Shown here in pieces: positions 48,253 through 58,420 of a stretch of 64,000 nt of DNA. Origin of the DNA: Aquabacterium sp. GTDB taxonomy: Bacteria > Pseudomonadota > Gammaproteobacteria > Burkholderiales > Burkholderiaceae_C. The number at the start of each line of letters is the position of its first letter. Position 1 is the stretch's first letter. The stretch lies in assembly GCF_016195855.1 (NCBI RefSeq), contig NZ_JACPYU010000016.1, positions 372,001-436,000 on the forward strand. The letters are read 5' to 3'. The translations under genes and the position numbers were made by a program. Under the pieces are notes generated by a model that saw only the letters and a program-made list of their open reading frames with translations, was not told the DNA's origin and did not search any database.

Positions 48253-49065
48253 ATGAGCATCACCATCAAAACAGGCGCCGACATCGACGCCATGCGTCTG
48301 GCCGGTCGATTGGCGTCCGAGGTGCTGGACTACATCACCCCCTTCGTCAAACCCGGTGTCACCACCGAAGAGCTGGACAAGCTCTGTCACGACTACATGG
48401 TCAACGAGCAGGGCTGCGTGCCCGCCCCGTTGAACTACGCCCCGGGTGGCCACAAGCCCTACCCCAAGTCCATCTGCACCTCGATCAACCAGCAGGTTTG
48501 CCACGGCATCCCCAGTGACAAGCAGCTGAAAGACGGCGACATCGTCAACCTGGACATCACCGTTATCAAGAACGGCTGGCACGGTGACACCAGCCGCATG
48601 TTCATCGTGGGCAACGGCTCCATTGCCGCCAAGCGGCTGTGCGCCGTCACCTACGAAGCCATGTGGCGCGGTATTGCCAAAGTCAAGCCCGGCATCCGCC
48701 TGGGCGACATTGGCCACGCCATCCAGACCTTCACCGAAAACCAGGGTTTCTCGGTCGTGCGCGAGTTCTGCGGCCACGGAATCGGGCAGAAGTTCCACGA
48801 AGAACCCCAGGTGCTGCACTATGGCCGCCCCGGCACGCTGGAAGAGCTCAAGCCCGGCATGATCTTCACCATCGAGCCCATGATCAACGCCGGCAAGAAG
48901 GACATCAAGTCCTTGGGTGACGGCTGGACCATCGTGACCAAGGACCGCTCCCTGTCAGCCCAGTGGGAGCACACCATCCTGGTGACCGAAACCGGCTTCG
49001 AGGTCCTGACCCTGTCGGCGGGCAGCCCGCCCCCGCCCGACTTCATCACGTCGACCAAGACCTGA
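48253..49065 (+). CDS. map: Methionine aminopeptidase type I
   Basis: Removes N-terminal methionine from new proteins. The 270-residue protein has the substrate histidine in [11 protein letters not shown], metal ligands in [21 protein letters not shown] (two Asp), [19 protein letters not shown] (His), [10 protein letters not shown] (Glu) and [11 protein letters not shown] (Glu). It is often near glnD, as here: glnD starts 62 nt downstream. Confidence 0.97.
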   Translation: MSITIKTGADIDAMRLAGRLASEVLDYITPFVKPGVTTEELDKLCHDYMVNEQGCVPAPLNYAPGGHKPYPKSICTSINQQVCHGIPSDKQLKDGDIVNLDITVIKNGWHGDTSRMFIVGNGSIAAKRLCAVTYEAMWRGIAKVKPGIRLGDIGHAIQTFTENQGFSVVREFCGHGIGQKFHEEPQVLHYGRPGTLEELKPGMIFTIEPMINAGKKDIKSLGDGWTIVTKDRSLSAQWEHTILVTETGFEVLTLSAGSPPPPDFITSTKT

Positions 49066-49127
49066 TCCGTGCAGGCCCTGTCCCACCCCGGCAGGGCCTT
49101 TGTCTTTGCAGTACCGCCTTGAAGAAC

Positions 49128-51719
49128 ATGCCCCTGGACGTCGCCGCGCTGCGCTCGCAGTTCAAAACCGCCAAGACCGAACTGCTGACCCAGTTCCAGC
49201 AAAGCCGAGCATCCACCGTGACGGCAGGGCGCCTGCTCACGCAGCTGGCCCGGCTGGTTGACCGCACCCTGATCCAGATCTGGGACGCGCATGCCCTGCC
49301 CAAAGGCGCTGCCCTTGTGGCCGTGGGCGGTTACGGGCGCGGCGAGCTGTTCCCTCACTCCGATGTGGACGTGCTCCTGCTGCTGCCGGTGTCACCCTCG
49401 ATTGGTGGCGATGAAAGCCTGGCACCCAGCGTTGAGAGCTTCATCAGCGCCTGCTGGGACATCGGCCTGGAGATTGGCTCCAGCGTACGCAGCGTCGAGG
49501 AATGCGGCGAGGAAGCCCAACGCGACGTGACCGTGCAGACGGCGCTGCTGGAGGCCCGCTTCATCTGTGGCTCCAAGGCGCGCTTTGACGAGCTGCAGCA
49601 CTCCACCTTCGATCACATGGATGTGGCCGCCTTCGTGACAGCCAAGATGCTGGAGATGCGCCAGCGGCACACCAAGTACGAGGACACGCCCTACTCGCTG
49701 GAGCCCAACTGCAAGGAAAGCCCCGGTGGCCTGCGCGACCTGCAGGTCGTGCTGTGGCTGGCCCGCGCCGCACGCCTGGGCAAGAACTGGCATGAGCTGG
49801 CCAAGAACGGCCTGCTGACGGCTTTCGAGGCCCGCCAGTTGCAACGCAACGAAGGCACGCTCAAGCTGATCCGCACACGCTTGCACCAGATCGCCGGGCG
49901 CCGTGAAGACCGCCTGGTGTTCGACCTGCAAACCGCCGTGGCCGAGTCCTTTGGTTACAGCAACACCCCTGCCCTGCGCGCCAGCGAAGCCTTGATGCGG
50001 CGCTATTACTGGGCGGCCAAGGCCGTTACCCAGCTCAATCAGATCCTGATCCTCAACATCGAGGAGCGCGTGCATGGTTCGCAAAATGCGCCCATGCGCC
50101 CGATCAACGAGCGCTTCATGGACCGCGGCGGTTTCCTGGAGGTGGTCAGCGACGACCTCTACCAGCGCGACCCGCATGCCATCCTGGCGACCTTCCTGAC
50201 CCTGCAGCAGGACAACACGCTCAAGGGCCTGTCTGCCCGCACCTTGCGCGCGCTGTACAACGCCCGCAACGTGATGGACGGTGCCTTCCGCAAGGACGCG
50301 GTCAACCGCGAAGCCTTCATGGCCATCCTGCGCCAGCCGCAAGGCCAGACCCGCGTCATGCGCCTGCTCAACCAGACCTCCGTGCTCGGGCGCTACCTGT
50401 GGGTGTTCCGCCGCATCGTGGGGCAGATGCAGCACGACCTGTTCCACGTCTACACCGTCGACCAGCACATCCTGATGGTGGTGCGCAATGTGCGCCGCTA
50501 CTTCATCCCGGAGCACGCGCACGAGTACCCCTTCTGCACGCAACTGGCCGCCGAGTGGGACAAGCCCTGGCTGCTGTACGTCGCAGCCCTCTTCCATGAT
50601 GTGGCCAAGGGCCGTGGCGGTGATCACTCCGTGCTGGGGGGCACCGAGGTCCGGCGCTTCTGCCGCGACCACAACATCACCGGCGACGATGCCAAACTGA
50701 TCGAGTTCCTGGTGGCCGAGCACCTGACCATGTCCCGCGTGGCCCAGAAGGAAGACCTGTCCGACCCTGACGTGATCCAGGCCTTCGCCAAACGCGTGGG
50801 CAATGAGCGCACCCTCACCGGCCTGTACCTGCTGACCGTGGCCGACATCCGGGGCACCAGTCCCAAGGTCTGGAATGCCTGGAAGGGCAAGTTGCTGGAG
50901 GATCTCTACAAGCTCACGCTGCGTGCGCTGGGCGGCGCGCGCCCGCACATGGACGCCGAGATCGAGGCCAGCAAGCAGCAGACCCGCCACACCCTGGCGC
51001 TCTACTACATGCCCAATGGCGTCGAAGAGCCGCTGTGGAAGACGCTGGACATGAGCTACTTTGCGCGCCACGACTCGGCCGACATCGCCTGGCACACCCG
51101 CATGTTGTGGCGCCATGTCCAGACTGAAAAGCCTGTTGTGGCGGCACGGCTCTCATCCGTGGGCGAAGGCCTGCAGGTGCTGGTCTACGCGCCAGACCGG
51201 CCGGACCTGTTCGCACGCATCTGCGGCTACTTCGACAAGGCCGGGTTCAGCATCCAGGACGCGCGCATCCACACCTCCAGGTCGGGCTATGCGCTGGATA
51301 CCTTCCAGATCCTGGCTTCCGACAACATGGCCTTTGATGGCGTGCATTACCGCGACCTCATCGCCCTGGTCGAAAACCAGTTGGCCGAAGCGGTGGCCTC
51401 AGACAAGCCTTTGCACGAGCCCAGCCGAGGCCGCCTGTCGCGGCGTGTGAAGTCCTTCCCGGTCAAGCCCCGGGTCAGCCTGCGCCCGGACGAGCGTGCC
51501 CAGCGTTGGCTGCTGAGCGTGTCGGCCAGCGACCGCTCGGGCCTGTTGTATGTCATTGCACGCACGCTGGCACGCCACCACGTCAATGTGCAACTGGCGA
51601 AAGTCAGCACCTTGGGCGAGCGAGTGGAAGACACCTTCCTGGTCACGGGTGACGCCCTGCGCCAGGACAAGCTGCAGCTGACGCTGGAAACCGAACTGCT
51701 GGAAGCCCTGGCCGCCTGA
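49128..51719 (+). CDS. glnD: Bifunctional uridylyltransferase/uridylyl-removing enzyme (PII regulator)
   Basis: Senses glutamine and modifies PII proteins, setting nitrogen status. The 863-residue protein has the nucleotidyltransferase motif [20 protein letters not shown] near residue 67, the GlnD PII-uridylyltransferase middle ([20 protein letters not shown]), the HD domain ([15 protein letters not shown]) and two C-terminal ACT domains ([40 protein letters not shown]). All key residues appear intact. The ATG at 49128 was chosen for the position of the first helix; the frame is open upstream into map. Confidence 0.96.
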   Translation: MPLDVAALRSQFKTAKTELLTQFQQSRASTVTAGRLLTQLARLVDRTLIQIWDAHALPKGAALVAVGGYGRGELFPHSDVDVLLLLPVSPSIGGDESLAPSVESFISACWDIGLEIGSSVRSVEECGEEAQRDVTVQTALLEARFICGSKARFDELQHSTFDHMDVAAFVTAKMLEMRQRHTKYEDTPYSLEPNCKESPGGLRDLQVVLWLARAARLGKNWHELAKNGLLTAFEARQLQRNEGTLKLIRTRLHQIAGRREDRLVFDLQTAVAESFGYSNTPALRASEALMRRYYWAAKAVTQLNQILILNIEERVHGSQNAPMRPINERFMDRGGFLEVVSDDLYQRDPHAILATFLTLQQDNTLKGLSARTLRALYNARNVMDGAFRKDAVNREAFMAILRQPQGQTRVMRLLNQTSVLGRYLWVFRRIVGQMQHDLFHVYTVDQHILMVVRNVRRYFIPEHAHEYPFCTQLAAEWDKPWLLYVAALFHDVAKGRGGDHSVLGGTEVRRFCRDHNITGDDAKLIEFLVAEHLTMSRVAQKEDLSDPDVIQAFAKRVGNERTLTGLYLLTVADIRGTSPKVWNAWKGKLLEDLYKLTLRALGGARPHMDAEIEASKQQTRHTLALYYMPNGVEEPLWKTLDMSYFARHDSADIAWHTRMLWRHVQTEKPVVAARLSSVGEGLQVLVYAPDRPDLFARICGYFDKAGFSIQDARIHTSRSGYALDTFQILASDNMAFDGVHYRDLIALVENQLAEAVASDKPLHEPSRGRLSRRVKSFPVKPRVSLRPDERAQRWLLSVSASDRSGLLYVIARTLARHHVNVQLAKVSTLGERVEDTFLVTGDALRQDKLQLTLETELLEALAA

Positions 51720-51726
51720 AATCCGC

Positions 51727-51930
51727 TCAGGCGGGCTCTTTGGGGTCCAGCATCAATTCCAGGCGCGCGATCAGGTCCCGCAGCAACAGGCGGCGCTTCT
51801 TGAGGCGGCGCAGGGACAGCTCGTCCACCGGCGTCTGCTCGGCTGCGCGGTCAATCAAATTGTCCAGATCAGCATGCTCCATCCTCAACTCGATGAGCTG
51901 GCGATGGGGAGAGTGCAGGTTTTCTTGCAT
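51727..51930 (-). CDS. YdcH/DUF465 family small protein
   Basis: A small Leu/Arg-rich helical protein of 67 residues (LRMEHADLDNLIDRAAEQTP, then SLRRLKKRRLLLRDLIARLE). The two-helix hairpin pattern is that of the DUF465/YdcH family. An in-frame GTG at 51942, with GGAG just upstream, could add four residues. It converges on glnD with a 7-nt gap and faces away from the PP2C gene. Function is not established. Confidence 0.8.
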   Translation of the reverse strand: MQENLHSPHRQLIELRMEHADLDNLIDRAAEQTPVDELSLRRLKKRRLLLRDLIARLELMLDPKEPA

Positions 51931-52030
51931 CTTGGATGCCACAGGGCTCCATGATTAGGCGCTTGAACAAGGGATGCCCCGGGGCATCGCCACCCCCCGG
52001 ATCCTACTAATTAGCGATTATAGTTTTCCC

Positions 52031-52798
52031 ATGATGAATGCACCGTCCAGTTTTCGACTGGTGGCCGCTACAGGTATCCATCGGGGAGACCGGCCGTATC
52101 AGCAAGACCAAGTGGAAATCATCCCTCACCCCCGGGTGCAGGGGTGTCTGCTTGCCGTTGTCGCGGATGGCATGGGGGGCAAAAGCGGCGGGCGCAAGGC
52201 GGCCGACCAGGTCATCATGACGGCCCGCCAGGTGTTTGACCGCTACGTCCCCAGCAAGGACGAATCGGCCCAGACACTGGAGCAACTGGTCAACGAGGCC
52301 CACCTCATGATCAAGCTGACGGCGCTGGCCTTCGAGGAGGAGCCCCACTCCACCATCGGCGCCTTCATCGTCAACCCCGACCTGTCGGCCGACATCGTGC
52401 ATGCCGGCGACACCCGGGTCTACCATTTCCGGGGCCCGGAGCTGGCTCACCGCACGCTGGACCATTCCTTCGTGCAGCGCCTGGTCGACGAGGGCCAGAT
52501 CACCGAAGACGAAGCCAATGTGCACCCCCAGGCCAATTTGCTGACGGGGTGCCTGGGTACGCAGCAGGATCCGCCCGTGGCCACCCACCGCATCCATCAA
52601 CTGGAGATTGGCGACAGCCTGCTGGTGTGCTCGGATGGCCTGTGGCACTACTTCACCCCCAAGGAACTGGGCGCCATCGTGCACACCCTGCCGCCGCGTG
52701 AGGCAGCCGAGATGCTGATCGGCAAGGCGCGCCACCGTGCGCGCGCTGGTGGCGACAACCTTTCGCTGGCCCTGGTGCGCGTCGAAGCTTCAAACTGA
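52031..52798 (+). CDS. PP2C-family serine/threonine phosphatase
   Basis: A 255-residue stand-alone PPM phosphatase. Metal-binding motifs are present: QDQVEII, VVADGMGGKSGGRKAADQV, HAGDTRVYHFRG, DSLLVCSDGLWHYF and GGDNLSLALVRVE. It is likely a cytoplasmic manganese enzyme. No Hanks-type kinase is nearby, so its partner is elsewhere or of another type. The ATG at 52031 (or 52034) is preceded by an AT-rich stretch. Confidence 0.88.
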   Translation: MMNAPSSFRLVAATGIHRGDRPYQQDQVEIIPHPRVQGCLLAVVADGMGGKSGGRKAADQVIMTARQVFDRYVPSKDESAQTLEQLVNEAHLMIKLTALAFEEEPHSTIGAFIVNPDLSADIVHAGDTRVYHFRGPELAHRTLDHSFVQRLVDEGQITEDEANVHPQANLLTGCLGTQQDPPVATHRIHQLEIGDSLLVCSDGLWHYFTPKELGAIVHTLPPREAAEMLIGKARHRARAGGDNLSLALVRVEASN

Positions 52799-52813
52799 TC
52801 GTTGGAGCGCCCG

Positions 52814-53953
52814 TTGACGCGACCCTCCCACCTGCCGTCGCTCGATGGCATTCGAGGCCTGGCCATCTTGATGGTCATTGCGCACAACGCGCAACTGCTG
52901 GACCTGCCCGTGATGCATGGCGCCGTAGCGGTGGCGCAGTTCGTGCTCAACATTGGCTGGGTCGGGGTCCAGCTGTTTTTTGTACTGAGTGGCTTCCTGA
53001 TCACCGGTATCCTGCTCGATTCAGTGGGGCAGGCGCACGGCTTGAGAAGCTTCATCACCCGGCGTGCATTGCGGATCTTTCCGCTGTACTACGGGACGCT
53101 GGTGCTGATCTTCGTGCTGCTCCCCTTGCTGGATGCGCAACCAGAGATGTACAAGGCGCAGGCGCCTTATCAGATATGGCTGTGGGTTTACCTCTCCAAT
53201 TGGACAGATGCGATGGGCATCGGCCCAAAGAGCTTGCCGCATTTCTGGTCCCTGGCGGTCGAGGAGCAGTTCTATCTGCTGTGGCCCTTGCTGGTCTTTT
53301 CGCTGCGCTCGCCGGTGCGGGTGGCGGTCATGTGCATGGTGGTGGCCCTCGTTGCGTTGCTGTGCCGCATTGCCTTGTTCAATGCTGACGCCCACCATTA
53401 CGTCGTGTACGAGTGGACGATCTGCCGGATGGACGCACTGGCATTGGGTGGCCTGGCCGCAACGTGCTGGCGCGTGGATACATGGCGAAGCTGGATCGCA
53501 GGGCACCGTCGTCAACTGACGCTGGCGCTGCTGATGCTGCTGACGGGGTCCTTCTTGTGGACGCACGCTTTCCCGCGTGCCTCGCTCAGGGGGGCCACAG
53601 AGGGCTACACCATCCTGGCCATCATGTTTGCGTCCTGGCTTTACGCCAGTGCCAATCGCGATGCACAGGTGACCCACGGTGGTGTACGCACACCTGCCTG
53701 GCACCGTGCCCTGTGCCATCCGGTGCTGCAAAGCGTGGGCAAGTACAGCTACGGGATGTACGTCATCCACAAGCCCTTGCATGACCTGTTCAGTGCCAAG
53801 TTGCTGGCCAAGATGGGCGTGCAGACGGCGGGGCATATCGTCAACGCCAGCCTCCATGTGCTGGCGGTCATGCTGATCAGCTACGCGGCCGCCTGGTTGT
53901 CCTACCACCTGTACGAAGTGCACTTCCTGCGTCTGAAGCGCTACTTCGTTTGA
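52814..53953 (+). CDS. Acyltransferase family 3 (OafA/YrhL-like) membrane protein
   Basis: A 379-residue polytopic protein with the AT3 signature: LPSLDGIRGLAILMVIAHNA, VGVQLFFVLSGFLITGIL, RRALRIFPLYYGTLVLIF and FWSLAVEEQFYLLWPLLVF. The catalytic His in IAHNA is present. It would acylate surface sugars such as O-antigen or exopolysaccharide. A TTG at 52814 with GGAG 6 nt upstream is the best start; a TTG at 52802 is less well placed. It is 15 nt downstream of the PP2C gene and probably co-transcribed with it. Confidence 0.88.
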   Translation: MTRPSHLPSLDGIRGLAILMVIAHNAQLLDLPVMHGAVAVAQFVLNIGWVGVQLFFVLSGFLITGILLDSVGQAHGLRSFITRRALRIFPLYYGTLVLIFVLLPLLDAQPEMYKAQAPYQIWLWVYLSNWTDAMGIGPKSLPHFWSLAVEEQFYLLWPLLVFSLRSPVRVAVMCMVVALVALLCRIALFNADAHHYVVYEWTICRMDALALGGLAATCWRVDTWRSWIAGHRRQLTLALLMLLTGSFLWTHAFPRASLRGATEGYTILAIMFASWLYASANRDAQVTHGGVRTPAWHRALCHPVLQSVGKYSYGMYVIHKPLHDLFSAKLLAKMGVQTAGHIVNASLHVLAVMLISYAAAWLSYHLYEVHFLRLKRYFV

Positions 53954-53972
53954 GCAGCGGCCGGTGCCGGCA

Positions 53973-55085
53973 TCAAGTCAGTGACGTGTCCACCACCCGG
54001 CGCTCTTCGCTGAGATACTCCTTGGACTGCATCTCGGTCAGGCGAGACACCGTGCGCGGGAACTCGTGCGACATCGGGCCTTCGGTATAGAGCTGCTCGG
54101 GCGGCACTTCGGCAGAGACCACCAGCTTGCACTTGCGGTCGTACAGCACGTCGATCAGCCAGGTGAAACGGCGCGCCTCCGAGGCCATGCGCACCGGCAT
54201 GTGGGGCACGTCAGACAGCATCACCGTGTGAAAGCGCGAGGCCAGCTCCAGATAGTCGTTCTGAGAGCGAGGCCCCCCGCACAGCGTCTGGAAGTCAAAC
54301 CACACCACCCCGCCGGCACGGCGCTTGGCTTTCAGCACACGGTGCTCGATGTGCAACTCGGGGTCTTCATCGGCCGTTTCTGCCAGCTTGCCGAAGATGT
54401 CGCTCATCTCCTGGGCCGTGTCGTCATTGAGCGGCGTCAGGTAGAGGTTGGCCAGCTCCAGTGTGCGGCGACGGTAGTCGTTGCCACTGTCCACGTTCAC
54501 CACCTCCAGCTGGCTCTTGAGCAGCTCGATGGCCGGCAGGATGCGGTCGCGGTGCAGGCCGTTCGGGTACAGGCCGTCGGGATGGAAGTTCGACGTGGTG
54601 ATGATGCTCATGCGGTTGCGGAACATGGCGTCCAGCAGGCGGTAGAGGATCATCGCGTCGGTCACGTCCGCCACATGGAACTCGTCAAAGCAGATCAGGC
54701 GGTGCTTGCGCGACATGCGCTTGGCCAGCACCTCCAGCGGGTCCTGCACACCTTTGAGCTCGTGCAACTGGCGGTGCACTTCGCGCATGAACTCGTGAAA
54801 GTGCAGGCGCGTCTTGCGCTGCAGCGGGACCGCGTTGTAGAAGCAATCCATGATGAAGCTCTTGCCCCGCCCCACCCCGCCGTACATGTAGACGCCCTTG
54901 GGCAGATCGGGGTAGCGCAGCATCTTGGTCAGGGCGTTGGAGCGCTGGCGCTTGTAGCCAGCCCATTCATCCTGGCAACGCTGCAGCGCCGCGATGCCCT
55001 TGAGTTGCGCCGCGTCAGCCGTGTAGCCTCGCTCGGCAAGGCTCTTGTGGTAAAGCTCGGTAACGGAGATCGCGGACGCTGGCAT
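53973..55085 (-). CDS. zapE: Cell division protein ZapE (AFG1-like ATPase)
   Basis: A 370-residue P-loop ATPase that associates with the Z ring under stress in E. coli. The Walker A motif is YGGVGRGKSFIMD, Walker B LICFDEFHVAD, and sensor-1 TTSNFHPDGLYPNGLHRDR. The ATG at 55085 gives MPASAISVTELY; a TTG at 55106 is unlikely. It lies downstream of lpd, with a terminator between, and ends the 2-oxoglutarate dehydrogenase block. Confidence 0.93.
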   Translation of the reverse strand: MPASAISVTELYHKSLAERGYTADAAQLKGIAALQRCQDEWAGYKRQRSNALTKMLRYPDLPKGVYMYGGVGRGKSFIMDCFYNAVPLQRKTRLHFHEFMREVHRQLHELKGVQDPLEVLAKRMSRKHRLICFDEFHVADVTDAMILYRLLDAMFRNRMSIITTSNFHPDGLYPNGLHRDRILPAIELLKSQLEVVNVDSGNDYRRRTLELANLYLTPLNDDTAQEMSDIFGKLAETADEDPELHIEHRVLKAKRRAGGVVWFDFQTLCGGPRSQNDYLELASRFHTVMLSDVPHMPVRMASEARRFTWLIDVLYDRKCKLVVSAEVPPEQLYTEGPMSHEFPRTVSRLTEMQSKEYLSEERRVVDTSLT

Positions 55086-55109
55086 GACACAATGCGAAAA
55101 AGACAAATG

Positions 55110-55133
55110 AAAAGGGGCAGCTCAGCCGCCCCT
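55110..55133 (-). terminator. Rho-independent terminator after lpd
   Basis: On the minus strand AGGGGC / GCCCCT with a 9-nt loop is followed by TTT. It lies between the lpd stop (55156) and the zapE start (55085), so zapE is likely to need read-through or its own promoter. Confidence 0.7.
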
Positions 55134-55155
55134 CAGGTGCAAAGCGTGGCCCGGA

Positions 55156-56583
55156 TCAGAAGTTTAAGGTGCGCTTGTCCACCGCGAGTGCGGCTTCCTT
55201 GGTCGCCTCACTCAAACTGGGGTGGGCGTGGCAGATGCGCGCGATGTCTTCCGCGCTGGCCTTGAAGGCCATGGCCACCACGGCCTCCGAGATCAACTCG
55301 CTGGCAAACGGCCCGATGATGTGCACACCCAGGATTTCGTCGGTTGTGGCATCGGCCAGGAACTTGACGAAGCCGGTCGTGTCGCCCAAGGCTCGGGCGC
55401 GACCATTGGCAATAAAGGGGAAGGAACCGGCCTTGTAGGGCCGGCCCTCCGCTTTCAACGCCTGCTCGGTTTTGCCGACCCAGGCGATCTCCGGGCTGGT
55501 GTAGATCACCCAGGGAATGATGTTGAAATCGACGTGCCCGTGCTGGCCGGCAATGCGCTCGGCCACGGCCACACCTTCTTCTTCAGCCTTGTGTGCCAGC
55601 ATGGGGCCGCGCACCACGTCACCCACCGCCCACACATTGGGCAGGTTGGTCTTGCAGTCGTCGTCCACGATGATGGCGCCGCGCTCGTCAAGCTTGAGGC
55701 CCACGGCTTCGGTGTTCAGGCCATTGGTATTGGGCACGCGGCCGATCGACACGATCAGCTTGTCCACGTCCAGCTTCTGCGCTTCGCCCTTGGCATTGGC
55801 GTAGCTCACACTGACACCCTTCTTGCCCGCCTTGACTTCGCTGATCTTCACGCCCAGCTCCAGCTTGAGGCCTTGCTTGACGAAGATCTTCTGGGCTTCC
55901 TTGGCGACCTGCTCGTCCACGGCGGCCAGGAAGGTCGGCAGGGCTTCCAGCACGGTCACCTCGGCACCCAGGCGGCGCCATACCGAGCCCATTTCCAGGC
56001 CGATCACGCCGGAGCCGATCACGCCCAGCTTCTTGGGCACTTCGCCAATGGCCAGGGCGCCGTCGTTGGACAGGATCAGCTTTTCATCGAATTCGGCGCC
56101 AGGCAACTGGCGGGCGTTCGAGCCCGTGGCCACGATGATGTGCTTGCCAACGAGGGTTTCAGGCTTGTCACCCGCCACCGCGATCTCGTAGCCACCTTCG
56201 GCGGCCTTCACGAAGGAGCCGCGGCCATGGAAGAACGAGACCTTGTTCTTCTTGAACAGGTAGAGGATCCCGTCGTTGTTCTGTTTGACGACCGTGTCCT
56301 TGCGGCCGACCATCTTGGCCACGTCCATCTTCAGGCCTTCCACGGTGATGCCGTGGTCCACGAAGTGGTGCGCAGCCTGTTCGTAGTGCTCGGACGATTG
56401 CAGCAAAGCCTTCGAGGGGATGCAGCCGACGTTGGTGCAGGTGCCGCCAGGCGCGGGGCCACCCTTGCTGTTCTTCCACTCGTCGATACAGGCTGCCTTG
56501 AAGCCCAGTTGCGCAGCCCGGATGGCCGCGATGTAGCCGCCGGGGCCACCACCGATGACGATGACGTCAAATTGATTGGACAT
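55156..56583 (-). CDS. lpd: Dihydrolipoyl dehydrogenase (E3) of 2-oxoglutarate dehydrogenase
   Basis: A standard 475-residue E3 flavoprotein without a lipoyl domain. The FAD motif is [20 protein letters not shown], redox cysteines 49 and 54 are in [15 protein letters not shown], and the active-site His is in CHAHPSLSE. It closes the sucA-odhB-(PspC)-lpd operon and is clearly different from the lipoyl-fused E3 at 17372-19291, so the two complexes have separate E3 subunits. Confidence 0.95.
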   Translation of the reverse strand: MSNQFDVIVIGGGPGGYIAAIRAAQLGFKAACIDEWKNSKGGPAPGGTCTNVGCIPSKALLQSSEHYEQAAHHFVDHGITVEGLKMDVAKMVGRKDTVVKQNNDGILYLFKKNKVSFFHGRGSFVKAAEGGYEIAVAGDKPETLVGKHIIVATGSNARQLPGAEFDEKLILSNDGALAIGEVPKKLGVIGSGVIGLEMGSVWRRLGAEVTVLEALPTFLAAVDEQVAKEAQKIFVKQGLKLELGVKISEVKAGKKGVSVSYANAKGEAQKLDVDKLIVSIGRVPNTNGLNTEAVGLKLDERGAIIVDDDCKTNLPNVWAVGDVVRGPMLAHKAEEEGVAVAERIAGQHGHVDFNIIPWVIYTSPEIAWVGKTEQALKAEGRPYKAGSFPFIANGRARALGDTTGFVKFLADATTDEILGVHIIGPFASELISEAVVAMAFKASAEDIARICHAHPSLSEATKEAALAVDKRTLNF

Positions 56584-56624
56584 GATGTGATCCGCTTGTT
56601 GTGCCGTGATGATCAGTCGTGGTT

Positions 56625-56957
56625 TCAGTCGTCAGGAACGAAGATCCACAGCAGGATGTAGAGCAGGAGACCTGAACCCCAGAGCAGGAACATGGCCGCG
56701 AAAATCAGCCGCCAGATCCAAGACTCCATGTTCGTCAGACGCGCGATCCCACCACATACGCCACCCAGCCAACGGTCGTCTCGTGAACGACGCAGTTGGC
56801 TGACCTCCAGGCTGCCGGGAACGTCGGCTGGTAAGCCGCCGCCCGACTGGGGCAATTCTTGGATAAGCCGGGTCTTGATCTGCTGGAACTCTTCATCGCT
56901 GAGCACGCCGCGTTCGTGCAGCGTTGCGATGCGTTCAAGTTCATCAGCCAGAGACAT
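56625..56957 (-). CDS. PspC-domain protein with N-terminal SHOCT motif
   Basis: A 110-residue membrane protein. Residues 1-35 ([20 protein letters not shown] then FQQIKTRLI) form a SHOCT motif, residues 57-75 ([19 protein letters not shown]) are the PspC signature, and residues 80-108 ([20 protein letters not shown]) are one or two membrane helices. PspC-type proteins sense or respond to envelope stress. It lies in the same orientation between odhB and lpd, 41 nt before lpd, so it shares the transcript with 2-oxoglutarate dehydrogenase genes. Confidence 0.85.
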   Translation of the reverse strand: MSLADELERIATLHERGVLSDEEFQQIKTRLIQELPQSGGGLPADVPGSLEVSQLRRSRDDRWLGGVCGGIARLTNMESWIWRLIFAAMFLLWGSGLLLYILLWIFVPDD

Positions 56958-57037
56958 GTGTGTGGATCCTGTCAGGGGTCTTGCAAGTCCGGAGCGGGCC
57001 CTTTTGAGGCCCGCCCGGCCGCAAAATCAAAGGTCGT

Positions 57038-58315
57038 TCAGATGTCGAACAGCAGGCGCGCGGGTTCTTCCAGCGCTTCCTTCATGGCCACCAGACCGAG
57101 CACGGCTTCGCGGCCGTCGATGATGCGGTGGTCGTACGACATGGCCAGGTAGTTGATCGGGCGGATCACGATCTGACCGTTCTCCACAACCGGGCGGTCC
57201 TTGGTGGCGTGCACGCCCAGGATGGCCGACTGTGGCGGGTTGATGATGGGCGTCGACAGCATGGAGCCGAAGGTGCCACCGTTGGAGATCGAGAAAGTGC
57301 CGCCGGTCAGGTCGTCCAGGCCCAGCTTGCCGTCACGGGCCTTGGCACCGAACTCGGCGATCTTCTTTTCGATCTCGGCGAAGGTCATCTGGTCGGCATT
57401 GCGCAGCACCGGCACCACCAGGCCACGGGGCGAACCCACGGCCACGCCGATGTCGAAATAGCCGTGGTAGACGATGTCATTGCCGTCCACCGAGGCGTTG
57501 ATCACGGGGTACTTCTTCAAGGCATGCACGGCAGCCTTGACGAAGAAGCTCATGAAGCCCAGCTTGACGCCGTGTTCCTTCTCGAACTTCTCCTGGAACT
57601 TCTTGCGGATCTCCATCACCGGGGCCATGTTCACTTCGTTGAACGTGGTCAGGATGGCGTTGGTGGCTTGCGACTGCAGCAGGCGCTCGGCCACACGGGC
57701 ACGCAGGCGGCTCATGGGCACGCGCTGCTCGGGGCGCTCGCCCAGCGGGTTAGGCACATTGGGTGCCTGGACGGCAGGCAGCGCGCTGGTCGGTACACCG
57801 GTGGGGATGGCGGGCGCTGCAGGTGCGGCGGCTGCCGGCCTGGTGGCGCCGCTGGCCACGGCCTGCAGCACATCACCCTTGGTCACGCGGCCATCTTTGC
57901 CGGAGCCGGCCACTTGAGCTGTGCTCAGGCCGTTGTCGGCCAGCAGCTTGGCGGCAGCAGGCATGGCCACATCGGCCTTGCTGCCACCTGTGGCGGCTGC
58001 AGACGCGGCCGCAACCGGCGCGGGCGCCGCAGCGGCGGGGGCTGCAGCAGGCGCTGCCACGGCGCCGGCAGAGGCTTCGGTATCGATCTGGGCGATGACC
58101 TGGTCGGACACCACGGTGCCACCGTCGGCCACCACCAGGGCAGACAACACGCCGGCAGCGGGCGCCGGCACTTCGAGCACGACCTTGTCGGTCTCGATTT
58201 CGATGAGGATTTCGTCGGCCGCGACGGCGTCGCCGGGCTTCTTCTTCCACTGCAGCAGGGTGGCTTCTGCCACCGACTCGGACAACTGGGGAACCTTGAC
58301 TTCAATGATTGCCAT
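57038..58315 (-). CDS. odhB: 2-oxoglutarate dehydrogenase E2, dihydrolipoamide succinyltransferase
   Basis: The core of the 2-oxoglutarate dehydrogenase complex. The 425-residue protein has one lipoyl domain (Lys44 in [12 protein letters not shown]), an Ala-rich linker, a peripheral-subunit-binding domain ([20 protein letters not shown]) and the catalytic domain ending in [33 protein letters not shown] spacing ([20 protein letters not shown]) is normal. It is 105 nt downstream of sucA. Confidence 0.95.
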   Translation of the reverse strand: MAIIEVKVPQLSESVAEATLLQWKKKPGDAVAADEILIEIETDKVVLEVPAPAAGVLSALVVADGGTVVSDQVIAQIDTEASAGAVAAPAAAPAAAAPAPVAAASAAATGGSKADVAMPAAAKLLADNGLSTAQVAGSGKDGRVTKGDVLQAVASGATRPAAAAPAAPAIPTGVPTSALPAVQAPNVPNPLGERPEQRVPMSRLRARVAERLLQSQATNAILTTFNEVNMAPVMEIRKKFQEKFEKEHGVKLGFMSFFVKAAVHALKKYPVINASVDGNDIVYHGYFDIGVAVGSPRGLVVPVLRNADQMTFAEIEKKIAEFGAKARDGKLGLDDLTGGTFSISNGGTFGSMLSTPIINPPQSAILGVHATKDRPVVENGQIVIRPINYLAMSYDHRIIDGREAVLGLVAMKEALEEPARLLFDI

Positions 58316-58420
58316 GATGTGTATCTCCTGAGGGCCTTGCGCTCACGCTCACCGGCTTGGCTTGACCCCGCATGGGGTCAGGCAGCACGACTCGAGCGCC
58401 ACGCAGCGGCGCCTGAACCT

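Noticed and set aside
48064-48819. Upstream in-frame extension of purL by about 250 codons
   Set aside because: It would overlap map on the other strand, and family members start at [13 protein letters not shown]; the extension has no similarity.
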